The notes below the pieces were generated by a model, which did not search any database, was not told the DNA's origin, and saw nothing but the letters and a program-made list of their open reading frames with translations. A DNA stretch of 10,467 nt from Bryobacterales bacterium (GTDB lineage: Bacteria > Acidobacteriota > Terriglobia > Bryobacterales > Bryobacteraceae), in contig JANXQZ010000688.1 of NCBI GenBank assembly GCA_025353235.1, positions 1-10,467 of the forward strand. The letters run 5' to 3'. Position numbers and translations under genes: made by a program. Each line of letters starts with the position of its first letter. The stretch's first letter is position 1. Of this stretch, positions 1 through 6,028 are shown in pieces.

Positions 1-35
1 GTTTGTGCTTTGGAGCGGCAGGCTAACATAGCTAT

Positions 36-1163
36 ATGCACCGACGGAGCTTTCTGCACCTGGCGGCCGCTGTCCCCGCGCTCGGCGGCACAACTGCGGT
101 AGTGGCCGAACCATCTTATAAATCTGTAAGTCGATTCGCACCTGACTTAGCACGCGGAATGCCAGGCCAATATCCGGGATCGGCCATCCGCACCCACTCT
201 GAAAAAGCTATTGACGCCTACACGGGAAAAGTTGACGCCCCCACGGTGCGCGAGATGCTGTCGCAAGGGATGCGAGCGCTCACTGCTCAGAAGGACAGTC
301 GCGATGCTTGGGCTAGCTTCTTTACTCCGTCGGACGTGGTTGGCATCAAGGTAAATTGTTCGGGCGCACCAGGAGTTATGTCAACGCCGGAGGTGGTTGC
401 GGGCATTGTGGAAAATCTAATCTCGGTGGGAGTAAAACCCGCGCAGATCTGGATTTACGAGCGTTTCCCGGATCAGCTTTCCAGCGTCCACTATGAACGG
501 TTTGTGCCGGCCGCAGTGAACATCGATGCAATCGAGAAGTCGCGCGGCTCCATCCTTGGATACGATCCAAAGACGTATGTTGAGGTCGACTTTTTCGGCG
601 AGGACGACACCCGCTCCAATTTGGTTCGGAACGTTTCCGAGCGATTCACAAAGATCGTCAATGTGCCGAACATGAAAGATCACGGCGCGGCTGGCGTAAC
701 CGGGTGCCTAAAAAACATCGCGTATGGGAATTTTTCGAACGTGGCCCGCTCGCATTACCGTGAGAAGACGAATACACTGTCCTTCATCGGCACGCTTGCG
801 TCGCTGGAACCGCTGCGCTCCAAGACTGTGCTGAACGTGATGGATGGCTTGCGCGGAATTTGGCATGGCGGCCCGTTCGCTAAGAGCCCGAAGTTTTATT
901 TCTATCCCAAGCAGATTGTGTTTGGAACCGATCCGATTGCGCTGGACCGCCTCTTGATCGACGTGATCGACGATAAGCGCAAGCAGGAGGGTGCCATTTC
1001 GGTTTGGGATCGCGCACTGACGAATGTGAAGCAGCGTGGCGGTGATCTGGATCCTAACGTGAACCGGTTTGTACGCGAGCCGGGGCATATCGAATACGCA
1101 TCGAAGCTCGGCTTGGGCGTTTACGATCTTCACAAAATTCGCTTGAATACCATCGAGGTCTAG
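36..1163 (+). CDS. Tat-exported DUF362 domain protein
   Basis: A 375-residue protein of the DUF362 family, whose biochemical role is not established; some relatives are joined to ferredoxin domains. The N-terminus carries a twin-arginine motif (HRRSFLH, residues 2-8), then an Ala-rich hydrophobic stretch to about residue 24, so export of a folded protein by the Tat system is likely. Family-typical segments are visible: GIKVN near residue 103, a VPNMKDHGAAGVTGCLKN block near 209-226, and the late FGTDPIALDRL segment near 298-308. The start is well fixed: an in-frame TAA at 24-26 lies just upstream, and ATG at 36 is the only start that keeps the Tat motif. No strong Shine-Dalgarno is visible; TGGAG at 11-15 is too far away. 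No cysteine cluster for an iron-sulfur centre is present. The family call is confident; substrate and function are unknown. Confidence 0.85.
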   Translation: MHRRSFLHLAAAVPALGGTTAVVAEPSYKSVSRFAPDLARGMPGQYPGSAIRTHSEKAIDAYTGKVDAPTVREMLSQGMRALTAQKDSRDAWASFFTPSDVVGIKVNCSGAPGVMSTPEVVAGIVENLISVGVKPAQIWIYERFPDQLSSVHYERFVPAAVNIDAIEKSRGSILGYDPKTYVEVDFFGEDDTRSNLVRNVSERFTKIVNVPNMKDHGAAGVTGCLKNIAYGNFSNVARSHYREKTNTLSFIGTLASLEPLRSKTVLNVMDGLRGIWHGGPFAKSPKFYFYPKQIVFGTDPIALDRLLIDVIDDKRKQEGAISVWDRALTNVKQRGGDLDPNVNRFVREPGHIEYASKLGLGVYDLHKIRLNTIEV

Positions 1164-1202
1164 TATGCAGCTCAGCAAAATCAGTTGTACTACAACATCC
1201 TC

Positions 1203-1380
1203 ATTTCTTCGCCGCCCGCGACGAAATTTGGTTGCGGCTATGCTGCTTTGTGGGGCAGGCAATCCTGCCTGCAGCCGGCTTTCAGCCGGCATTCTTCAGC
1301 CCGGAACAAAGCCGCCTGAAAGGCGGCTGCAGCCAGGATTGGCTGCCCCACAAAAATTTCGTGGCAGGCGGAAAAGAAAT
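1203..1380. repeat. Nested palindromic intergenic repeat (BIME/MITE-like)
   Basis: The gap between the DUF362 gene and the next gene is filled by one large inverted repeat. Outer arms 1203-1229 and 1354-1380 match at 23 of 27 positions. Inner arms 1247-1267 and 1334-1354 match at 20 of 21. Inside these lie two GC-rich hairpins: 1274-1290 (GCCGGCT, loop TTC, AGCCGGC) and 1311-1327 (GCCGCCT, loop GAA, AGGCGGC), separated by about 20 bases. The left arm has 17 extra bases (1230-1246) with no counterpart on the right. There is no transposase. The layout resembles REP/BIME pairs or a small non-autonomous palindromic element. As RNA, either strand could fold into a long hairpin able to stop transcription or protect the upstream mRNA. 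Confidence 0.85.
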
Positions 1381-1428
1381 CGGGATGGCCGTAACCTCGG
1401 TAGATTCGTCTCAAGCGCACAAGAAATC

Positions 1429-1432
1429 AGGA
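1429..1432 (+). promoter_or_regulatory. Shine-Dalgarno supporting the GTG start at 1440
   Basis: AGGA lies 7 bases before the GTG at 1440. It decides that start over the out-of-use ATG at 1432, which meets a TAG in the next codon but one. Confidence 0.45.
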
Positions 1433-1439
1433 TGCTAGA

Positions 1440-2306
1440 GTGCTATTTTTCCTAGCCGCTCTGCTGCCGTGCCTAGTCAGGGATGGCGATCCATCTATAG
1501 CGAACAAAGCGGGCGTGGATCGCTTTTGTCCCACTACCGACTTGAAAACGGTGCATAAGCTGCCGCCTCCTGGAGTGGAGTATCGCAACAACGAAGCGTC
1601 CGCGAGCCGCAGTCCGTGGCTGGACGCCAATGGCTGGCGCATTCAGCGCGCGGGCAAGGTGCGTTTCTACTATGACGTGAAGGGCGACGCTGCGTCGCTT
1701 GCAGCTGCGGAAGCGTACGCCTATGAGGCGGACGCCCTCATTCACACCGATCCGCAAGGACTGAGCGCACTGGCCCAAATTCTCCCGTTCCTGAAGCAAC
1801 TCAAGCCGGCGGATCTGCCTGCGCTGGCGAACATCGGTTTTATGGACGATGGAACCGACGAAGCTGGCGAGCTGATGAACTTGCTGGCTCGGCACAATCT
1901 GCTGTTTCGGATTGTGCAGGCCCCGGATCCCCGCCTCGAGGTCAACGTGCGCATCGGGAGCAAGGATTTCCCGAAGGCCGAGGCGGCCGATGCGAATCGC
2001 ATGGCGCACAAGGTCCGATCACAACTCACTGACGATAAGCGACTGCTTCGGATCTATGGGAGCGAGGTAGTAGTGGGGCGGCTGACTGGCGATCGGACTC
2101 GCGCGCGGCTCCATCTGATCGATTACGCCAAACGTCCCGTTGAGGGCTTGCGTGTGCGCGTGCTTGGGGAATACCCTGTGCATCGCTTGAACGTTTCAGG
2201 GCTACCCGAAGCGAAGCTTCTCGATTATACGGTTGAGGGAGGCGCGACTGAGTTTACCCTAACGCTGATGAGCCGCTATGCTGTGATAGATTTATTCGCG
2301 AAGTGA
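1440..2306 (+). CDS. Secreted-type hypothetical protein, unknown function
   Basis: A 288-residue protein that I cannot assign to a named family. The start is GTG, preceded by AGGA at 1429-1432 with 7 bases of spacing; the nearby ATG at 1432 reads straight into a stop. The first 13 residues (MLFFLAALLPCLV) are hydrophobic and look like a short signal peptide, but a positively charged start is missing. Cys11 follows LLP, which is a poor lipobox, so a lipoprotein is possible but not shown. Residues 60-160 look alpha/beta (Ala- and Leu-rich helices, an NIGFMDDGTDEAGELM segment). Residues about 205-288 alternate in a beta-strand-like way, as in the accessory beta domains of carbohydrate-active enzymes. 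That resemblance is only an impression. It shares the strand of the DUF362 gene but is separated from it by the palindromic repeat. Confidence 0.7.
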   Translation: MLFFLAALLPCLVRDGDPSIANKAGVDRFCPTTDLKTVHKLPPPGVEYRNNEASASRSPWLDANGWRIQRAGKVRFYYDVKGDAASLAAAEAYAYEADALIHTDPQGLSALAQILPFLKQLKPADLPALANIGFMDDGTDEAGELMNLLARHNLLFRIVQAPDPRLEVNVRIGSKDFPKAEAADANRMAHKVRSQLTDDKRLLRIYGSEVVVGRLTGDRTRARLHLIDYAKRPVEGLRVRVLGEYPVHRLNVSGLPEAKLLDYTVEGGATEFTLTLMSRYAVIDLFAK

Positions 2307-2413
2307 TCTCCGTTCGCCTGCTCGAATAGCGTCTTGGCAAGCGGTTTTGGCGGGGGGTAGAACCCCGCTGGCGCTTCGTGGGCGTTTATCACGATTTCCG
2401 GGCAAAGGAGGCG

Positions 2414-2449
2414 GGCCGATTGCCAATCGGCCGCAGGTTGACAACCTGC
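2414..2449. repeat. Paired short palindromes (REP-like)
   Basis: Two perfect hairpins lie back to back. Positions 2414-2432 give GGCCGATTG, one base, CAATCGGCC. Positions 2433-2449 give GCAGGTTG, one base, CAACCTGC. The sequence differs from the repeat at 1203-1380, but both are tandem GC-rich hairpins in a gap between genes, which suggests dispersed REP-type elements. Function is unknown; mRNA stabilisation or transcription attenuation is possible. Confidence 0.75.
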
Positions 2450-2536
2450 CCTACAGCGAGTGAGAGGGGCGATTTCGGGTCTCAGCTGGAGTGTCATGGC
2501 GGAGTGGGCCTTGGCCCTAGTACACACGTATCCACC

Positions 2537-2566
2537 TTTGCAAAGTTAAGTTATTATTAGTTAACC
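2537..2566 (+). promoter_or_regulatory. AT-rich candidate hfq promoter region
   Basis: This is the only AT-rich stretch in the interval before hfq. TATTAT at 2552-2557 could serve as a -10 box, and AGTTAAG/AGTTAAC near-repeats flank it (GTTAAC at 2560-2565). No good -35 box sits at the right distance, so the call is tentative. Confidence 0.25.
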
Positions 2567-2615
2567 GTCCGGTCAGCAAACCTGGAATAGAGACGGTGCG
2601 GAGGGGCCACTGGCC

Positions 2616-2620
2616 AGAGG
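2616..2620 (+). promoter_or_regulatory. hfq Shine-Dalgarno
   Basis: AGAGG lies 5 bases before ATG 2626 and follows directly on the palindrome GGCCACTGGCC (2605-2615). That small hairpin could affect access to the site. This site favours the 2626 start over the GTG at 2596. Confidence 0.5.
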
Positions 2621-2625
2621 ATAAA

Positions 2626-2928
2626 ATGATGGAAAAGCTGGCGCAAAACATACAGGAGGCTTTTCTAAACAACGCTCGCAAAGACAAAGTCTTCCTCACC
2701 ATCTACCTGATGAGCGGCGTTAAACTTTCGGGAAGGATCAAGAGCTTCGATAAGTATTCCGTAGTACTTGAGACGAATAATCAGGAGCAGCTGATTTTCA
2801 AGCATGCCATCTCGACGGTAGTGGTTTCGAGGCCATTTCACACACCCGCCAGCGCCCATCCGTCAGCGGCTGCGGCCGGTCCTCTAGTGCCTGGCACGCC
2901 TGCGCCGCCGGAGCATCCGGAGGAGTAA
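2626..2928 (+). CDS. hfq: RNA chaperone Hfq
   Basis: A 100-residue Hfq, the Sm-like hexameric ring that pairs small RNAs with mRNAs and affects mRNA stability in the cytoplasm. The Sm1 region ([20 protein letters not shown], residues about 22-41) and the Sm2 signature FKHAIST (YKHAIST in E. coli) are clear. The N-terminal [12 protein letters not shown] matches the QDPFLNALRRER region of E. coli Hfq. After residue about 70 the tail is rich in Ala, Pro and His and ends in acidic residues, so it is probably disordered. I chose ATG at 2626 because AGAGG (2616-2620) precedes it by 5 bases. A second ATG at 2629 is equally usable, and the longer GTG start at 2596 would add an unconserved [10 protein letters not shown]. 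The gene is coupled to hflX downstream. Confidence 0.93.
   Translation: MMEKLAQNIQEAFLNNARKDKVFLTIYLMSGVKLSGRIKSFDKYSVVLETNNQEQLIFKHAISTVVVSRPFHTPASAHPSAAAAGPLVPGTPAPPEHPEE
2919..2925 (+). promoter_or_regulatory. hflX Shine-Dalgarno inside the hfq 3' end
   Basis: GGAGGAG, formed by the last hfq codons before its TAA, lies 7 bases before the hflX GTG start. Ribosomes finishing hfq would be positioned at this site, which points to translational coupling of the two genes. Confidence 0.7.
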
Positions 2929-2932
2929 TCGA

Positions 2933-4273
2933 GTGACACGGACTGGGCAGGAAAGGGCGATCCTGGTGGGAGTCGACCTGAAGGCGCGAGCCCGGAAATT
3001 GCCTTCCGACATCCCGCAGTTTTCACCGGAAGAGTCGCTCGATGAACTGAAATCTTTGGCGGAGAGCGCCGGGGCGGTAGTCGAAGAGATCGTCATCCAG
3101 GCTCGAACCGCCCTCGATGCGGCCACCCTGATTGGTTCTGGCAAGCTCGACGAATTGAAAGACCTGATTCGCTTTCACGAGGCCGATACGGTTCTGTTCG
3201 ACTCGGAGCTGACTCCCACTCAGCAGCGAAATTTGGAGCGGTCGCTCGATTCGAAAGTTCTCGACCGCACGCAACTGATCCTGGATATTTTCGCCAGCCG
3301 CGCTCGAACGCGAGAGGGACAGTTGCAGGTCGAACTCGCTCAATTGAACTACATGCTGCCCCGGCTCACTGGGCGCGGCGTGCAAATGTCGAGGTTGGGA
3401 GGCGGAATTGGCACGCGAGGTCCCGGCGAGACGCAGCTCGAAACAGACCGGCGCCGCATTTATGGACGGATCAAAAAGCTTTCCGACGAGTTGGAGGGCG
3501 TGCGGTCGGGACGAACTACCCAACGGCGACAGCGCCAGTCGGTTCCGCTCGCCACCATCGCGCTGGTGGGCTACACGAACGCTGGCAAATCGACGCTTTT
3601 CAATCGCTTGACTGGAGCTGAGGTACTGACCGACGCCAGGATGTTCGCCACGCTGGACCCCACTGTTCGACACATCCTTTTGCCCTCTCATCGCAAAGTG
3701 CTGCTTAGCGATACGGTGGGGTTCATTCGAAATCTGCCCACCACTTTGGTAAAGGCATTTCGCGCCACGCTGGAAGAAGTGACCGAGGCTTCCTTGCTGC
3801 TTCACGTGGTGGACGTTTCTTCTCCTCACGCCTCCCAGCAAACAGCGCATGTTTTCAAAGTGCTCGCCGAAATAGGAGCTGAGAATACTCCGGAAATTCT
3901 GGTGATGAATAAGGCCGATCTGCTTTCAGAAGGACTTCACGATGAGCACGGGTTGGCGCAAAGGATCTTGGGCGAGACCAAGATTCGGGGAAATTCGTCG
4001 GCCATCGCGGTGTCTGCCCGCAGCGGGAAGGGCTTCGATGAGTTGCTGGCGTTGATCGACAAAAACTTGGCTCTCGATCCGGTTTCGCACGCTGTGTTTC
4101 GGTTGCCAACTGCGGAAGGTTCGCTCTTACATATTCTTCACGAGAGAGCGAAGGTGCTGTCCACCCGCTACACGGACGACAGTTGCGAAGTGGAAGCGGA
4201 AGTTCCCGAGAGCGTCAGGAAGAGGCTGGAACCTTTTTTGATCGAGGCTTCGCCTTCGGCGACGTCTGAGTAA
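2933..4273 (+). CDS. hflX: Ribosome-associated GTPase HflX
   Basis: A 446-residue HflX, a GTPase that binds the 50S subunit; in E. coli it splits stalled 70S ribosomes after heat stress. The N-terminal HflX domain is present (ARTALDAATLIGSGKLDEL, then VLFDSELTPTQQRNLE), followed by the glycine-rich linker (SRLGGGIGTRGPGETQLETD). In the G domain, G1 is GYTNAGKST (213-221), G3 is DTVGF (260-264), G4 is NKAD (326-329) and G5 is SARSGKG (361-367), so the enzyme looks intact. Translation starts at GTG 2933, four bases after the hfq stop. The hfq-hflX order is known from many bacteria; here hflK and hflC do not follow. The 3' end overlaps a possible minus-strand gene. Confidence 0.95.
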   Translation: MTRTGQERAILVGVDLKARARKLPSDIPQFSPEESLDELKSLAESAGAVVEEIVIQARTALDAATLIGSGKLDELKDLIRFHEADTVLFDSELTPTQQRNLERSLDSKVLDRTQLILDIFASRARTREGQLQVELAQLNYMLPRLTGRGVQMSRLGGGIGTRGPGETQLETDRRRIYGRIKKLSDELEGVRSGRTTQRRQRQSVPLATIALVGYTNAGKSTLFNRLTGAEVLTDARMFATLDPTVRHILLPSHRKVLLSDTVGFIRNLPTTLVKAFRATLEEVTEASLLLHVVDVSSPHASQQTAHVFKVLAEIGAENTPEILVMNKADLLSEGLHDEHGLAQRILGETKIRGNSSAIAVSARSGKGFDELLALIDKNLALDPVSHAVFRLPTAEGSLLHILHERAKVLSTRYTDDSCEVEAEVPESVRKRLEPFLIEASPSATSE

Positions 4274-4568
4274 TTGCAAGCAGTTCCTTGAAGAGGCCGA
4301 AGGGGATCACGGCCCAGTGTTGATCCGCACCTCCTAGATCGCCCTCGAATTGGAGCAGCATGCCGGGTTGGCTGTTCAGTGCGCGGGCAGCATTGCTGAG
4401 TTCGCGAATTGCCAGGGGTGCGATGGTGAACGAACCCCGCTCACACGGTTGCTGCGACAAGAAAAGGCGCGGGCAACAACACTCGGTTGCATCTGGAGAG
4501 GCCTTCTTCTGACGAGGTTTTCGAGGCGCATACCGGGGGCTCTTTGCAAGAGGATTGGGCAAGTTCAT
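4215..4568 (-). CDS. Possible small basic protein, unknown
   Basis: An open frame of 117 residues that I do not recognise. Its middle (about residues 46-100) looks protein-like: TIAPLAIRELSNAARALNSQ followed by a segment ending in HWAVIPFGLFKELLAITQ. Its third codon positions are rich in G and C, like the neighbouring genes. The first 45 residues (Pro, Lys and Cys rich) and the last 16 (KAKPRSKK) look disordered and basic. The final 59 bases are antisense to the end of hflX. It lies 89 bases downstream of the sigma-factor gene on the same strand, where an anti-sigma gene might be expected, but it has no membrane segment or recognisable anti-sigma motif. No clear Shine-Dalgarno precedes ATG 4568. 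It could be a real gene, a decayed gene, or chance. Confidence 0.35.
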   Translation of the reverse strand: MNLPNPLAKSPRYAPRKPRQKKASPDATECCCPRLFLSQQPCERGSFTIAPLAIRELSNAARALNSQPGMLLQFEGDLGGADQHWAVIPFGLFKELLAITQTSPKAKPRSKKVPASS

Positions 4569-4624
4569 CTAAGATTCACGAGAACTGTCCCGAGTATACG
4601 CCTTTGGTCGAAAATGTAAATAGG

Positions 4625-4650
4625 AAATAGTATGTATAGTACTACTATTT
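4625..4650. repeat. AT-rich inverted repeat downstream of the sigma gene
   Basis: AAATAGTA (4625-4632) and TACTATTT (4643-4650) form a perfect 8-base inverted repeat around a 10-base centre, inside the most AT-rich stretch of the window (about 4600-4665). It could be an operator or part of a minus-strand promoter for the possible gene at 4215-4568. It is a poor terminator, because the stem is AT-only apart from one pair and no clear T-run follows. Confidence 0.4.
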
Positions 4651-4657
4651 AATTGAT

Positions 4658-5275
4658 TTAAGCTGTTAAGGTAGCGGGGCCAAGCCGCCCGAAGTGTTTC
4701 GCCATCCGCTGTCGCAACTCCAGGCGAGCCCGCAACAGGCGGGATTTGGCTGCGGCGACGGAAATACCCAATCTTGCGGCCACGTCAGGCATTGGCATTT
4801 CTTGAATATCGCGCAATAAAAAGACATTGCGCAAGAGCGGGGGGATCCGATGTATCTCACGCTTCAACACTGTTGCGACTTCCGTTTGTCCGAGCTTCTG
4901 TTCCGGGCTTCGGGTGGGATCTGGAAGTTCCAGCGTGATGGAGTCATCGCCGATTTGCGCGTCGTCCAAGTATAAGAATCTCGCCCGGCGCGCTTGCCGC
5001 AGCCTCATCAGGCATTGGTTCACGACAATCCTGGTAAGCCACGTGGAGAACTTTGAATCCTGCTGAAATTGTCCGATGTGCTCGTAGGCTTTCCACAGTG
5101 CGTTTTGCACCTCATCTTCGGCGTCCTGACGATCACGCAAAATCGAGAGCGCTAGTTTCGTGCACGACGATCGGTGCCTCCGAATCAACTCGCTAAACGC
5201 AACGCCGTCCGCTCCTTGGGCCATTGTGACCAGTTGATCGTCGAGCAGTCCGCCGTATCCATCCATGTTTTGCAT
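4658..5275 (-). CDS. ECF-type RNA polymerase sigma factor
   Basis: A 205-residue sigma-70 family factor of the extracytoplasmic-function (RpoE-like) type. Region 2 spans about residues 25-95 and includes DAEDEVQNALWKAYEHIGQF, then FSTWLTRIVVNQCLMRLRQ. Region 4 spans about 137-190 with RIPPLLRNVFLLRDIQEM, then DVAARLGISVAAAKSRLLRA, the helix-turn-helix for the -35 element. Regions 1.1 and 3 are missing, as expected for this class. The start at 5275 is preceded on its strand by AAGGAA at a good distance; a second Met at residue 4 is also possible. It is divergent from the XRE-cupin gene. No membrane anti-sigma factor is adjacent. The target genes cannot be told from the sequence. Confidence 0.92.
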   Translation of the reverse strand: MQNMDGYGGLLDDQLVTMAQGADGVAFSELIRRHRSSCTKLALSILRDRQDAEDEVQNALWKAYEHIGQFQQDSKFSTWLTRIVVNQCLMRLRQARRARFLYLDDAQIGDDSITLELPDPTRSPEQKLGQTEVATVLKREIHRIPPLLRNVFLLRDIQEMPMPDVAARLGISVAAAKSRLLRARLELRQRMAKHFGRLGPATLTA

Positions 5276-5290
5276 CTGGGTTCCTTATGA

Positions 5291-5309
5291 AGACGTCAAA
5301 ATCACGTCT
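5291..5309. promoter_or_regulatory. Palindrome between divergent regulators
   Basis: AGACGT (5291-5296) and ACGTCT (5304-5309) form a perfect 6-base inverted repeat with a 7-base centre. It lies in the 36-base gap between the sigma gene start and the first possible start of the XRE-cupin gene. The position fits an operator acting on one or both divergent genes; which protein binds is unknown. Confidence 0.4.
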
Positions 5310-5311
5310 CT

Positions 5312-6028
5312 ATGAACGACTCTAACGCCGCTGAGGCGCCAATGATAGACCTTACTGAAAGTCGTTTCAGTGAGACAGAAACGGTTGCGGACTCTTTCAG
5401 TCTTGATAAACTGAATTCTATGGCGACTGAAAATCCAGAGGAAACGATCCGCCGAGTCCTATCTTCCTACGAGCTTGGGCGAAAGCTCCATCAGCTTCGG
5501 ATGAAGAAGAAGATCGCGTTGGTCGATCTGGGGCGGCACACGGGCCTTTCCGCCTCGATGTTAAGCCAGCTTGAAAACGGCAAACTCGTGCCTACGCTGC
5601 CGACTCTAGCGCGCATCGCGATGGTGTTCGATGTGGGCCTGGAGCATTTTTTCGGGAACAAGCGAAGAAAGGGTCTGTTCTCGATTGTGCGGTCAGATGA
5701 GCGAATTCAGTTCCCAGACCGGCCCGATTCGCCCACACCAGCGTATTTCTTCGAATGCCTCGCGTTTTCCACTCAGGACAAGAGCCTGCAAGCTTACTTG
5801 GCCGAGTTTCCGAGTCGCTTACCGGAGGAAGTGGCGGAGCACTTCCATGAAGGTGCTGAGTTTATTCACGTATTAGAAGGCTCGGTAGCCGTCCGCTACG
5901 AAGACGAAGAACACGTCTTGAAGGCAGGTGACAGCGTGTACTTCAACGCATCCGAGCCGCACGCTTATCGCGGAGTGTCCAAGCGTGCGGCCAAGGCAGT
6001 AGTGATTACGACAGCTCCGCGCGTTTGA
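5312..6028 (+). CDS. XRE-family regulator with C-terminal cupin domain
   Basis: A 238-residue transcription regulator. An XRE/Cro-type helix-turn-helix covers about residues 55-113 (LGRKLHQLRMKKK, LSASMLSQLENGKLVPTLPT). A cupin_2 domain covers about 165-236. The cupin metal ligands look complete: H177, H179 and E183 in EHFHEGAEF, then G190, with H217 as the late histidine. It probably senses a small ligand or metal through the cupin and binds DNA as a dimer. The start is uncertain. ATG 5312 has no Shine-Dalgarno, ATG 5342 has GAGG 5 bases upstream, and ATG 5420 would begin just before the conserved part. The first 36 residues are low in conserved character and are encoded by DNA full of repeated half-sites, so the shorter start is credible. 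The 3' end overlaps the aldo/keto reductase gene by 23 bases. Confidence 0.88.
   Translation: MNDSNAAEAPMIDLTESRFSETETVADSFSLDKLNSMATENPEETIRRVLSSYELGRKLHQLRMKKKIALVDLGRHTGLSASMLSQLENGKLVPTLPTLARIAMVFDVGLEHFFGNKRRKGLFSIVRSDERIQFPDRPDSPTPAYFFECLAFSTQDKSLQAYLAEFPSRLPEEVAEHFHEGAEFIHVLEGSVAVRYEDEEHVLKAGDSVYFNASEPHAYRGVSKRAAKAVVITTAPRV
5354..5432. promoter_or_regulatory. Cluster of ACTGAAA/TTTCAGT half-sites
   Basis: Five copies of a 7-base motif or its complement occur in 79 bases: ACTGAAA at 5354-5360, TTTCAGT at 5365-5371, TTTCAGT at 5395-5401, ACTGAAT at 5409-5416 (core 5410-5415, one mismatch) and ACTGAAA at 5426-5432. The first two form a perfect inverted repeat with a 4-base centre; the third and fourth form another with an 8-base centre. 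This looks like an operator array for a dimeric DNA-binding protein, most simply the XRE-cupin protein controlling its own gene or the sigma gene. Confidence 0.5.

Larger units (their letters stand above)
2307..2625. other. Non-coding interval upstream of hfq
   Basis: About 320 bases without a convincing gene. It holds a weak hairpin at 2350-2368 (GCGGGG, 7-base loop, CCCCGC), the paired palindromes at 2414-2449, a short GGGCC-TT-GGCCC hairpin at 2506-2517, an AT-rich stretch at about 2537-2566, and a GGCCA-C-TGGCC palindrome at 2605-2615 just before the hfq Shine-Dalgarno. None of the hairpins is followed by a T-run, so I do not call an intrinsic terminator. A miaA gene, the usual upstream neighbour of hfq in proteobacteria, is not here. 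Confidence 0.6.

Noticed and set aside
708..1292. A 194-codon minus-strand frame at the DUF362 3' end
   Set aside because: Most of it is antisense to conserved DUF362 motifs and the rest runs into the palindromic repeat; no recognisable domain.
1165..1455. A 96-codon plus-strand frame between the DUF362 gene and the next gene
   Set aside because: It reads through the palindromic repeat, so its apparent protein comes from repeat sequence.
2350..2368. Hairpin GCGGGG/CCCCGC as terminator of the upstream gene
   Set aside because: The stem is only six bases and no T-run follows on the plus strand.
1203..2449. CRISPR array or riboswitch in the repeat regions
   Set aside because: There are no regularly spaced direct repeats, and no conserved riboswitch core that I recognise; the structure is fully explained by inverted repeats.
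2596..2625. Longer GTG start for hfq
   Set aside because: It adds ten unconserved residues and has no better ribosome site than AGAGG before ATG 2626.
3023..3850. A 275-codon minus-strand frame inside hflX
   Set aside because: It lies wholly opposite the conserved HflX domains, and its composition is that of a reverse-complement shadow.
4350..4619. An 89-codon plus-strand frame after hflX
   Set aside because: Cys- and Arg-rich with no domain; the opposite-strand frame looks more protein-like in the same bases.
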